A stretch of DNA of 64,000 nucleotides from JBBDWR01 sp040902745 (GTDB lineage: Bacteria; Actinomycetota; UBA4738; HRBIN12), in NCBI GenBank assembly GCA_040902745.1, contig JBBDWR010000022.1, forward strand, positions 1-64,000. Direction: 5' to 3'. This document shows positions 56,406 through 64,000 of this stretch, in pieces (within the stretch, counting starts at the first letter, position 1; each line of letters starts with the position of its first letter). Under the pieces are notes generated by a model that was not told where the DNA came from, did not search any database, and saw nothing but the letters and a program-made list of their open reading frames with translations. Both the position numbers and the translations under genes were made by a program.

Positions 56406-59057
56406 TCACACGCCCGTGTACGCGACGACCCCTCGGTTGACGGCGTCGGCGGCCTCGCGGGCGACCCGGGAGGTCGGACCGGGCGCCACGTCCGCGATCT
56501 GCCTGAGCAGGTCGAGCAGCATCTTGCACGTGCGAACGAAGTCTCCGGGTGCCATGTCCATCTCGTGGAGCACGTCCTCAAGCGGCTTCCCCTCGGCCCA
56601 GTGGAACACGGGCGTCGCGAAGCCGTCGTCCAGCTCGCGGCACAGTTCGACCTGATGGGCGTCCTCGGCCCGCCGGATCGTTCGGTAGAGGTCCCGCATC
56701 CGGTCGAACGCCTCGACCGAGGCCGACGTGGGCATCTCTCCCACCCGCGGCACGCGTTCGCGGGATTCGTAGACGACGGTGGACACCACGGCCGCAGCCT
56801 CCGAGGGCGAGAGTCCCTCGAGCACACCTTCCGCGATCGCCTCGGAGATCAGGATGTCTCCCTCGCCGTAGATCCTCGCCAGCACGATGCCCTTAGGGAG
56901 CATCGTGAATCCGTCGGCGTATCCGAGCTCTTCGAGCACCGCCAGCACGCGATCGAACTGCCGCGCCAGGGTTTCGGTGCGTGTCCGGATCCGACGCTCG
57001 ACCCCGGCGATCTGTTTGGTCAGCTTGGTTGCGCGGGTGGCCCATCGCTCGTGCGTCGCTCGGTCGGGACACGCGTGACACGGGTGCTGCGCGGCGCGCT
57101 TCTCCAAGCGAACGGCGTCGCGCTCCGCTTTGCCGTCGACATGCCCTTTGCCCTTGGCGGGCAAACGCACGTCGAGCGCCACGAGTTGCGCCGCGACGTC
57201 GCGCCGGTATCGCGCGCTGCGGGCGTTCCCGGCGCGCGGGAGTTGCACCCGCGTGAGCACTGTGGGTGGTTCCTGGAAGTCTCGGGCTGACAGTCGGAAG
57301 TATCGGCGATCGGACGCGAGCACCGTGGGGCGTCCCTCGCGGGAGGACAAGACGACCGCGAGCCCGCGCCGTTTCGCCCGGGGGACGTAGATCACATCAC
57401 CGGGGCGGAGCTTGGCGACCGACTCGCGGATCGCATCCTGGCGCTGCGCCTCGAACCCCTTGCGGGCCTTCTCCCGGATCTCTTGCGCCTGATCCCGCAG
57501 AGACCAGTACTCGGCGAAGTCGCCAAGATCACATGCCATCTGCTGCCGGTAGCCCTCCAGGAACGCCTTGTCACGCTCCAACTGGCGCTCGAGCGTGACG
57601 ACACCCCGATCGGCGAGGAACTGCGCGAAGGACGAGTTCAACAGGTGGTGGGCCTCGTCGGGCGAATAGTTGCGCACGAGGTTGACCGTCATGTTGTAGG
57701 ACGGCCTGAACGACGACCGCAGTTCGTAGGTGCGCGTCGCTGCGAGCCCCGCGACCCGCTCGAACGGCACCTGGCGCTGGTAGATCACGACCGCGTGGCC
57801 GATCTCGTCGATGCCCCGCCTGCCGGCTCGCCCGGTCAGCTGCGTGTACTCCCCCGGTGTCAGCAGCTCGTGCCGTTCGCCTTGGAACTTCCACAGGTCC
57901 TCGATCACGACCGTCTTGGCGGGCATGTTGATGCCGAGCGAGAGCGTCTCGGTCGCGAAGATAACCTTGATCAGGCCCGCGGCGAACAGGTCCTCGACGG
58001 TCTCTTTGAACACGGGAAGCATGCCTGCGTGATGGGCCGCGACACCGGCCATCGCTCCCTCGAGGAAGGTCCAGAACCCGAGGGTCTCAAGATCGTCCTC
58101 GTCGATCCACGCGGCGCGCTGCTCGGCCACCTCGCGGATCCGGACCCGTTCGGACTGGGACGTGAGCTGGAGCCCCGAATCCAGCATCCATCGCACGCTA
58201 CGGTCGCAACCCGCCCGGGAAAAGACGAAGTAGATCGCGGGCACCATGCCTTCGTCCGCCAGAACGTCCACGACTTCCTCGCGACGCGGCACGTACACAC
58301 GCCGGTGTCCCTCTCGCGGCCGGGGGCGCCGCTCGTGGTACACGCCGCCGCTGCGTCGCCGGTACTGCTTCGTGCGCAGTTCCGGCTCCTCGATCGAAAC
58401 GACGTACGGGTTGGCGACGGGCTCCCCGTCCCGCTCCACGTGCATCGGGTGCAGGGTGCGGCCCACGAGGTAGTGGTGCTCCAGCGGTACGGGACGCTTC
58501 TCCTCGATCACCACTCGGGTGGGACCGCGCAGGGTTCCGATCCATTCGCCGAACTCCTCCGCATTGGAGATCGTCGCCGACAGACACACGACAGAGACCG
58601 AGAGGGGCAGATGGATCAAGACCTCTTCCCACACAGCGCCGCGGTAGGGGTCCTGCAGGTAGTGGACCTCGTCCATCACGACGCTCACCAAGCCGTCAAG
58701 AGTGTCGCTGCCTTCGTAGAGCATGTTGCGCAGCACCTCGGTGGTCATCACGACGATCGGCGCTTCGGAATTGATCGCGTTGTCGCCGGTGAGCAAGCCG
58801 ACGTTCGACGCCCCGTAGCGCTCGACGAAGTCGCCGAACTTCTGGTTGCTCAGGGCCTTGAGCGGCGTCGTATAGAACGCTTTGCGCCCGAGCTCCAGTG
58901 CGCGTTCGATCGCATATTCGGCGACGACGGTCTTGCCCGAGCCGGTCGGTGCCGCCACGAGCACGGACTCTCCCTCGCCCAATGCCTCGATCGCGGTCCG
59001 TTGGAAGTCGTCCAGCGGGAAGGGGTAACGAGCGGAGAATCGATCGATGTCGGCCAC
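56406..59057 (-). CDS. helY: Ski2/Mtr4-like DEAD/DEAH-box helicase (HelY)
   Basis: An 883-residue superfamily 2 helicase close in size to mycobacterial HelY (Rv2092c). Walker A APTGSGKTVVAEYAI, motif II VVMDEVHYLQD, SATISNAEEF (III), FVFSRAGCD (IV), ATETLSLGINMPAKTVV (V) and QLTGRAGRRGIDEIG (VI) appear in order. A C-terminal DSHCT domain (about 720-880) is present. It is predicted to unwind RNA in decay or processing. It begins with GTG at 59057; TAGGCT on the minus strand lies 9 nt upstream. Confidence 0.94.
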   Translation of the reverse strand: MADIDRFSARYPFPLDDFQRTAIEALGEGESVLVAAPTGSGKTVVAEYAIERALELGRKAFYTTPLKALSNQKFGDFVERYGASNVGLLTGDNAINSEAPIVVMTTEVLRNMLYEGSDTLDGLVSVVMDEVHYLQDPYRGAVWEEVLIHLPLSVSVVCLSATISNAEEFGEWIGTLRGPTRVVIEEKRPVPLEHHYLVGRTLHPMHVERDGEPVANPYVVSIEEPELRTKQYRRRSGGVYHERRPRPREGHRRVYVPRREEVVDVLADEGMVPAIYFVFSRAGCDRSVRWMLDSGLQLTSQSERVRIREVAEQRAAWIDEDDLETLGFWTFLEGAMAGVAAHHAGMLPVFKETVEDLFAAGLIKVIFATETLSLGINMPAKTVVIEDLWKFQGERHELLTPGEYTQLTGRAGRRGIDEIGHAVVIYQRQVPFERVAGLAATRTYELRSSFRPSYNMTVNLVRNYSPDEAHHLLNSSFAQFLADRGVVTLERQLERDKAFLEGYRQQMACDLGDFAEYWSLRDQAQEIREKARKGFEAQRQDAIRESVAKLRPGDVIYVPRAKRRGLAVVLSSREGRPTVLASDRRYFRLSARDFQEPPTVLTRVQLPRAGNARSARYRRDVAAQLVALDVRLPAKGKGHVDGKAERDAVRLEKRAAQHPCHACPDRATHERWATRATKLTKQIAGVERRIRTRTETLARQFDRVLAVLEELGYADGFTMLPKGIVLARIYGEGDILISEAIAEGVLEGLSPSEAAAVVSTVVYESRERVPRVGEMPTSASVEAFDRMRDLYRTIRRAEDAHQVELCRELDDGFATPVFHWAEGKPLEDVLHEMDMAPGDFVRTCKMLLDLLRQIADVAPGPTSRVAREAADAVNRGVVAYTGV

Positions 59058-59109
59058 GATACTCCGAGCCTACCGTGGACCCGGCGGACGACCGGTCGGG
59101 GGTGATCCC

Positions 59110-59850
59110 TTAGGCGGGCAGGCCGCACCGCTCCAACAGGCGGCGCAGGGCGCGCAGGAACTGCTGCGGGGCTTCCAGGTTGGACAGGTGTCCTGCCCCC
59201 GGGAGCACGATCGACTCCGAGTCCGGCAGGCCATCGGTCATCTCCAAGCTGACCTCCGGCGGGATCAGGCGGTCACCCTCCGCGGTGAGCACGAGTGTCG
59301 GGACCCCGATCCCGGGCAGATCCGGTGTCGAGTCGGGTCGCTCGGCCATGCCCAGGGATGCGGCCGCGATCGACGAGGCGGGCTGCTCGGCGATCCAGGC
59401 CCGCACACGGTCGCGCAGGCTGCTCTCGGCCGCCTCCGAGAGCAGGGCGGGAGGATCGGCCAGCAGGAAGTCCGAGCCTTCGTTCAGCAAGCGACTGGCC
59501 AGCTCCCGGCGGACCGCCGCCGCTTGCGGCGTGTCGGCCACCGAGCGCGTGTTCACGAGGCCCATCCCGAGCACCCGCTCGGGTTCGCGCCGACGGAGTT
59601 CGAAGCCGACGTACCCGCCGATCGAGCAGCCGACCACGACCGCACGATCGATCCGGGCAGCATCGAGTTCGGCGAGGGCATGCTCGGCCGCGGCGCGCAT
59701 CGTCATCGTCTCGCCCACGGATCCGGTTCCTCCGAACCCCGGGTGGTTCGGCGCAACGACCGGAAGGGTGGCGGCGAGCGCCGCGACCTCCGCCGACCAC
59801 ATCCGGGAGTCGACCGGCCACGCGTGCAGCAGGAGCAGGCCGTCGGACAT
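59110..59850 (-). CDS. alpha/beta hydrolase
   Basis: A 246-residue alpha/beta hydrolase with the oxyanion HAWPVDSRMW, nucleophile elbow GCSIGGY (Ser76), acid Asp in TAEGDRLIPPE and His in GAGHLSNLE. It resembles 3-oxoadipate enol-lactonase-type enzymes but the substrate cannot be assigned. Its ATG abuts the stop of the upstream membrane protein gene. Confidence 0.87.
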   Translation of the reverse strand: MSDGLLLLHAWPVDSRMWSAEVAALAATLPVVAPNHPGFGGTGSVGETMTMRAAAEHALAELDAARIDRAVVVGCSIGGYVGFELRRREPERVLGMGLVNTRSVADTPQAAAVRRELASRLLNEGSDFLLADPPALLSEAAESSLRDRVRAWIAEQPASSIAAASLGMAERPDSTPDLPGIGVPTLVLTAEGDRLIPPEVSLEMTDGLPDSESIVLPGAGHLSNLEAPQQFLRALRRLLERCGLPA

Positions 59851-60636
59851 CTACGGAGCGGGGGCGCCCGTCGGGATCTCGGCTCCGGGAGGCAGGCTGG
59901 GGATACCGCTCGGCACTCCGGCCGGCTGCGGGGGGGCGAATACGCCGGCGGAGGCCTGAACGCGGACGAAGTCGTCGTAACCGCTGACGAACTCCTCCGA
60001 GGCGGCCTTCACCAGTCCTTGCGCCGCGCGGACGAGATCGGCCTGTTCGCGACCTGACGGTCCCATCGCCTCTTCGGCGACTCGGGCCGCGTGCAGATAC
60101 ACCTCGAGTGCGTTCAGCATCTGGCCGTGTGCGCGCACCGCGTCGAGCACCTGCGCCTGCGACAAGCCCTTGCCGCCGAAGATCTTGGACGGCTGCACGT
60201 CGGAGAGCTTCTCGATGCCACCCTCGGCGACCTCGGCTGTGGCTTGCGCCGAGGCGACGACCTCCTTCGGATCGGCGCTCCCGTCGGCGAACGCCGCTAG
60301 ATCCTGCCGCAGCCTCGGGAACGGATCGATCGTCGTCCCGCTGGCCGTTCCGACCTCAGCGACGATTGGTTGGACCAGGTTCGTGAACTGTTCCGTTGCG
60401 GTGCCCAAGGCAGCCGCCTGCTCGTCGGCTGCATCGTCATCGCGTCCTTGGCGGATCTCGTCGCGGGCCCACGTCGCCACCAGCACCAAAGCGACTCCGG
60501 CGATGAACGCACCGACGATCTGCACCGATCGTCGGCGGAAGAACGGCACGGGCAAGGGCTTGGGCTGGAACTTCGGGCCACGCGTCACCTGCTTCGCCGA
60601 GCGCGATCTGCCCTTGTTCTTGCTCTTGATCGCCAT
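59851..60636 (-). CDS. single-pass membrane protein of unknown function
   Basis: A 261-residue protein. Residues 1-35 are very basic (MAIKSKNKGRSRSAKQ), then one TM segment (VQIVGAFIAGVALVLVATWA, about 38-57), a helical extracytoplasmic region (about 60-225) and a Pro-rich C-terminus (PPQPAGVPSGIPSLPPGAE). No family recognised. It lies between tatC and the alpha/beta hydrolase with tight spacing on both sides, so it is part of the tat operon. Confidence 0.7.
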   Translation of the reverse strand: MAIKSKNKGRSRSAKQVTRGPKFQPKPLPVPFFRRRSVQIVGAFIAGVALVLVATWARDEIRQGRDDDAADEQAAALGTATEQFTNLVQPIVAEVGTASGTTIDPFPRLRQDLAAFADGSADPKEVVASAQATAEVAEGGIEKLSDVQPSKIFGGKGLSQAQVLDAVRAHGQMLNALEVYLHAARVAEEAMGPSGREQADLVRAAQGLVKAASEEFVSGYDDFVRVQASAGVFAPPQPAGVPSGIPSLPPGAEIPTGAPAP

Positions 60637-60647
60637 GGGCCTCTTGT

Positions 60648-61436
60648 CTACCGCTTCATGAGCCGGCCGACAACGATGGCCGCCTCGTACAGCAGGATCA
60701 TCGGCACCATCATGCCGAGCATCGTGTAGGGATCCTGGCTGGGGGTGATGACCGCTGCGAAGATCGCGACACCGAGGATCGCGTTGCGGCGCCAGTCCCG
60801 AAGCCGGCGGCTCGACAGCACGCCCACGAGCATCAAGAAGATCAACAGGATCGGGAACTCGAACGAGAGTCCGAACGCGAGCGAGACGAACACGAAGAAG
60901 CTCAGATATTTGTCGCCGGTGAGTAACGGTACGAAACCTTCCCCGGCGAACCCGAGCAGGAACTCGAGCGCCTTCGGCAACGTGACGTAGGCGAGCGTCA
61001 CCCCGAAGGCGAACAGCAAGGTGGCCGAGAAGATGAACGGGACCGCCATCCGTCGCTCGCGGCGCGTGAGGCCGGGAACGATGAACCGCCACAGCTGGTA
61101 GAGGACGATCGGGATCGTGACCGCCAGACCGATGAACACGACCACCTTGATCTTGACGATGGCGCCGTCCACGGTTCCCAGGAAGATGAACGCACAGCCG
61201 TCGCCGCCGAAATCGGGCTGATTCGCCTGCGGCAACGCCTTGACAGTGTCGCAGTACGGCTCTTGGAGCAGCCGGATCACCGGCTTGTAGAGGAACCACC
61301 CGACGATCGATCCGAGACCGACGGCCATGAAGGAGATCACGAGCCGGTAGCGCAGCTCCTCCAGGTGCTCGATCAGGGTCATCGAGCCGTCGCGCGGCTT
61401 GGCGGGTCGCCGCAGGAGCTTGGGGATGATCGCCAT
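60648..61436 (-). CDS. tatC: Sec-independent protein translocase TatC
   Basis: A 262-residue six-TM protein. The TatC signature MTLIEHLEELRYRLVIS, the periplasmic FGGDGC...FIFLGTVDGAIVKIKV block, PIVLYQLWRFIVPGLTRRER and FELPILLIFL-like FEFPILLIFLMLVGVL are present. It recognises twin-arginine signal peptides. Co-transcribed with tatA/B 14 nt upstream. Confidence 0.96.
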   Translation of the reverse strand: MAIIPKLLRRPAKPRDGSMTLIEHLEELRYRLVISFMAVGLGSIVGWFLYKPVIRLLQEPYCDTVKALPQANQPDFGGDGCAFIFLGTVDGAIVKIKVVVFIGLAVTIPIVLYQLWRFIVPGLTRRERRMAVPFIFSATLLFAFGVTLAYVTLPKALEFLLGFAGEGFVPLLTGDKYLSFFVFVSLAFGLSFEFPILLIFLMLVGVLSSRRLRDWRRNAILGVAIFAAVITPSQDPYTMLGMMVPMILLYEAAIVVGRLMKR

Positions 61437-61450
61437 CGGCGAGACGGGCC

Positions 61451-61921
61451 CTACCCGGCCTCGTCGTCGGATCCGGCGGTGGAGTCACCGTCGGAGGACC
61501 CGTGGCCGTTCGTCGACGGGTCTGGCCCACCGGACGAGGATTCGCGGGCCTTCGCCGCACGCTCCCGGGCAGCGGCTCGAGCGTGCGCGGAGCCACTTAT
61601 GGGGCGTTCGCTCGCCACATCGTGCTCCTCGGGATCGGGCTCGTCGTCGTGCTCGTCGGGGTCTGCCGTAGCCGTCCGAGCGGTTCGGCTCTCCCGTCCG
61701 TGGGCGCCGGATCGGTCCGAAGAGCGCGTACGCGCAGTGGGCGGCTCGTCGTCATCGTCGAGGTCGAAGCGGATCGTGTCCTTGACCTCGTCCTGCATCT
61801 GACGAAGGTCCCGCAGCATCTTGCCGGCCTGGCGCCCTATCTCCGGCAGCTTCTTCGGGCCCACGACGACGAGCGCGACCACGAGGATCAGCAAGAGCTC
61901 GAGGGGTCCGATTCCCATCAT
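61451..61921 (-). CDS. tatA: TatA/TatB family twin-arginine translocase subunit
   Basis: A 156-residue protein. The N-terminal GIGPLELLLILVVALVVVGPKKLPEIGRQAGKML has the TM helix, FGP-like hinge and amphipathic helix; residues 60-156 are a long acidic, disordered tail. The length and tail suit TatB as well as TatA. An ATG at 61918 is an alternative start. TAGAAT on the minus strand at 61961-61956 is a possible -10. Confidence 0.88.
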   Translation of the reverse strand: MMGIGPLELLLILVVALVVVGPKKLPEIGRQAGKMLRDLRQMQDEVKDTIRFDLDDDDEPPTARTRSSDRSGAHGRESRTARTATADPDEHDDEPDPEEHDVASERPISGSAHARAAARERAAKARESSSGGPDPSTNGHGSSDGDSTAGSDDEAG

Positions 61922-62038
61922 GGTCGGGGCAGGGGCCGGCGGCCCGTCGGGGCCGATTCTACTGTGGAGGGCCAGCGTGCGCCCGTGTCGTCCCCGGACG
62001 CGAGGCCTCGATCGCCGGGGTCGGACCCGGCGGCCGAG

Positions 62039-62266
62039 TCACTCGGCACGGGGCTTGGGCAGCTTGTCGGAAAACCCCGCGGACGTCCGACTCGCCCGGG
62101 CCGCCTCTTCGCTGAGCTCCGCCGCTGCAGGCGCGAGGTCTCGCTGCAGGCGCGAGGCGCTGCGGGCGAGCACGGTCGCACTGCGAGCCAGCCCGATCAT
62201 CATCGCGATCAGGGCAACGACGGTGACCAGGCCGATCACCAGCCAGACGAGAACCCAGGTGGTCAT
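62039..62266 (-). CDS. small single-pass membrane protein
   Basis: A 75-residue protein with one TM helix (TWVLVWLVIGLVTVVALIAMMIGLA, residues 3-27) followed by an amphipathic helix rich in Ala, Arg and Glu. It is similar in shape to small membrane proteins next to tat or paf genes, but I do not recognise a named family. Confidence 0.55.
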   Translation of the reverse strand: MTTWVLVWLVIGLVTVVALIAMMIGLARSATVLARSASRLQRDLAPAAAELSEEAARASRTSAGFSDKLPKPRAE

Positions 62267-62329
62267 GGACTCATGCTACGCGAGGGACGAGTGGGCAGAC
62301 CGGGCGGGAAGAACCTGAGCAGGAGCCGG

Positions 62330-62713
62330 TCAGCGCTGGGAGCGCTGGGTCTCGAGGAAGTCCTCGATGTACCGCTCGTCCTCGAGCAGGAAGTGGAAAT
62401 CGATCACGTCGTCGAGCGCGAACGTGGGCCCAGCGGGAAGCTCGCCGCGAGGGTCCTCGTCCTCGAACCCGTCGAACATCGGCTCGAGGGACGGTTCGTC
62501 GTCGATCCCCCCTTGTCCTGCGACACCGACTCCGGCCGACACGAGTAGGGCGACGATCTTGCGGTCGGCACGCTTCTCGACGTCGGACGCGCACACCGGG
62601 CATGTGAAGCTGTAGGTGCCCTCGGATCCCCCGCCTTGGACCGACAGCAGGATCGACTCGGGTCCCATGTCCACTTCCCCGCACCGGGGGCATGTCGTCC
62701 GGATGGTTGTCAT
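62330..62713 (-). CDS. zinc-ribbon protein of unknown function
   Basis: A 127-residue protein with an N-terminal zinc ribbon (CPRCGEV at 8-14, CPVCASDVEKRAD at about 38-50), a Gly/Ala hydrophobic stretch, and an acidic C-terminus ending in FHFLLEDERYIEDFLETQ. Likely a nucleic-acid or protein-binding adaptor. GGGGAG precedes the ATG. It is on the same strand as pafC, 64 nt downstream of it. Confidence 0.65.
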   Translation of the reverse strand: MTTIRTTCPRCGEVDMGPESILLSVQGGGSEGTYSFTCPVCASDVEKRADRKIVALLVSAGVGVAGQGGIDDEPSLEPMFDGFEDEDPRGELPAGPTFALDDVIDFHFLLEDERYIEDFLETQRSQR

Positions 62714-62777
62714 CTCCCCACCCGTATCGGCCCCCCCTGGGGAGGGCTTGAGGGATAGGGCCCTCGGCGGGGCTACC

Positions 62778-63797
62778 CTAGAAGTACTGTTCCCGAGTAC
62801 GACGGGCGAGGCCTTTCACCCGTTCTTGGAGGGTTTGCGGGGCAAGCACTTCTGCGTACGGAGCCACCCGGAGCACCAGGCGGGCCGCCCAGTCGAGCTC
62901 CTTCGCCCGCAAGGCAACCTCGAGTTGGCCGTCCGCTCGTTCCGCCGCTTCGTCCACCGGGTGGTACTCGGCGATCCAGCGGGCCTCCGGCTTCAGCACC
63001 AGTCGCACCTGCACGTCTCGTTCACCGGGCGAATACAGGGGGCGGCCCGCGCCCTCGAGACCCCGCGGCTCGAACGTCTCGCCCGTCGAGCGCACCGACC
63101 GCATCCGGTCTGCGCGGAACAGGCGCTCTTCGTCTCTCGAGTGATCCCACGCCGCCACGTACCAGTTGCCCAGAGAGGAGAACACCTCCTCCGGATCCAC
63201 CGTGCGTGTGCTCTCTTCCCCCGTCGAGAGCGCCACGTACACGATCTCGACCCGCTCGCGCGCGGCCGCAGCCTCCCGGATCGTGTCCAGGAGTTCGGCG
63301 GGCCGCCCGGCCTCGGCCGCCTCGACCCGCTCCGCAGCGCCCAGGGTGTCGTCGCCGATCCCCTCGCGGAGCTTCGCCAGGGCCGAAGTCAATGCGGTGG
63401 CCTCGGGCACGCCAGGGGTGCCGACCAGGGCCGTGCCTTGCAGATACAGCGATAGTGCCTCGTGGCGCGTCAGACGGAGCGGGCGGGAGAAGTGGTCCGC
63501 CATCCGGATCGACACGGTTCCGTCCTCGTCCAGTTCGACGTCGATCAGGTCTCCCGGTGAGTAGGGGGGCAATCCGGAGAGGAACACCACCTTGAGGTCG
63601 TCGACCAGGGCGTCTCGGTCGACCCCGAACAGCCGAGCGGCCACGTCGATGTGCGTCCCGGGATGCTCCACGAGGTAGGGGACGATCACGAGCAGACGTG
63701 CAAGTCGCTCCGACGCCTTCGCCTGGCGTGTCTTCCCGCGTCGTGGCTTTCGGGACTTCGACCCTTCGGCGAGTTCGTCGATCCCGTCTTCAGGCAC
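62778..63797 (-). CDS. pafC: WYL-domain transcription factor PafC
   Basis: A 339-residue protein. A basic leader (KSRKPRRGKTRQAK) precedes a winged helix (residues about 30-100, ERLARLLVIVPYLVEHPG and VAARLFGVDRDALVDDLKVV). A WYL domain follows (VEIVYVALSTGEESTRTVDPEEVFSSLGNWYVAAWDHSRDEERLFRADRM region) and then the WCX C-terminal domain. PafB and PafC form the activator of the LexA-independent DNA-damage response in mycobacteria. The GTG at 63797 overlaps the pafB stop by 8 nt. Confidence 0.92.
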   Translation of the reverse strand: MPEDGIDELAEGSKSRKPRRGKTRQAKASERLARLLVIVPYLVEHPGTHIDVAARLFGVDRDALVDDLKVVFLSGLPPYSPGDLIDVELDEDGTVSIRMADHFSRPLRLTRHEALSLYLQGTALVGTPGVPEATALTSALAKLREGIGDDTLGAAERVEAAEAGRPAELLDTIREAAAARERVEIVYVALSTGEESTRTVDPEEVFSSLGNWYVAAWDHSRDEERLFRADRMRSVRSTGETFEPRGLEGAGRPLYSPGERDVQVRLVLKPEARWIAEYHPVDEAAERADGQLEVALRAKELDWAARLVLRVAPYAEVLAPQTLQERVKGLARRTREQYF

Positions 63798-64000
63798 CCA
63801 GGACCGCCTCGATCCGCCCGACGACCTCGTCGCGGAGCGCGCCTGGCGACACCACGCGGGCGTCTGCGGCGAATCCGAGCACCCACGACGCGAGCGAGAC
63901 ATCGTCCGTGGAGGGAACCGTCACCTCGACCCATCCTTCCTTGTTCGCCTCGCCGACGACTGCCTCGGGGATCCCCGTGGTAACCCACCAGGCGACGTCG
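63790..64000 (-). CDS. pafB: WYL-domain transcription factor PafB, C-terminal part
   Basis: The last 70 codons of a gene running in from beyond the window end. The frame ends IPEAVVGEANKEGWVEVTV, then LASWVLGFAADARVVSPGALRDEVVGRIEAVLGA and a TGA at 63792-63790. This is the WCX C-terminal region of a WYL regulator. Its place directly upstream of and overlapping pafC identifies it as pafB. No start is in the window. Confidence 0.85.
   Translation of the reverse strand, partial: DVAWWVTTGIPEAVVGEANKEGWVEVTVPSTDDVSLASWVLGFAADARVVSPGALRDEVVGRIEAVLGA

Overview
The window is about 68% G+C. Its gene content points to an actinobacterium (Actinomycetota) outside the well-studied mycobacterial and streptomycete genera. 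It carries a PafB/PafC pair, a fused apolipoprotein N-acyltransferase/polyprenol-phosphate mannose synthase, GarA, SteA and MctB/SteB-like proteins, a HelY-type helicase and DUF4193. Almost every gene is housekeeping, and no transposase, integron or phage block is visible. Many genes have a TANNNT hexamer 6-10 nt before the start codon and no Shine-Dalgarno sequence, which is the layout of leaderless transcripts.

Layout. 1-1253: end of a ribosomal RNA operon (23S 3' part, 5S, two tandem copies of one terminator). 1384-10545: a secreted sugar-dehydrogenase-like protein, two tandem secreted phosphoesterases, TPR proteins, a metallo-beta-lactamase fold hydrolase, an SSB-like protein, DUF1015, a HAD phosphatase and a rhomboid protease. 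10569-19942: a conserved actinobacterial block tlyA-nadK-recN-steA-mctB/steB-(two sugar-transfer genes)-pyrG-nudix. 20001-25612: ald, xerD, a DksA/TraR zinc-finger protein, deoB, thymidine phosphorylase and an M50-like protein that has lost its zinc site. 25700-33906: trpS-scpA-scpB-rluB-aroH-tyrA-aroA-cmk-der, mostly overlapping, joining chromosome segregation, aromatic amino acid synthesis and ribosome maturation; then tRNA-Pro(GGG). 34107-43688: pgsA, gcvH, garA, merR, dac, hpt, bifunctional nuclease, merR, a nuclease-like protein, gcvPA and gcvPB. The order gcvH-garA-merR-nuclease-merR-gcvP matches that around Rv1826-Rv1832 of M. tuberculosis.

43689-49529 concerns the cell surface. A GEMM-I (cyclic dinucleotide) riboswitch precedes a secreted CAP-domain protein, followed by a three-repeat wall protein, a cupredoxin and the Lnt-Ppm fusion. 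49979-52400 holds a short stand-alone reverse transcriptase translationally coupled to an amidohydrolase. 52400-64000: an Lrp regulator and cysS, then a minus-strand run of M24 peptidase, lipid kinase, helY, alpha/beta hydrolase, an unknown membrane protein, tatC, tatA/B, two small proteins, pafC and the 3' end of pafB.

The strongest leads are the reverse transcriptase (51490-52179) with its structured upstream region, and the riboswitch (43838-43950), which has A where c-di-GMP aptamers have the ligand-specifying G20. Others are the RExxR M50 pseudoprotease, the parS-like motif inside an AroA insertion, and an uncharacterised PD-(D/E)XK-like protein coupled to a MerR regulator.
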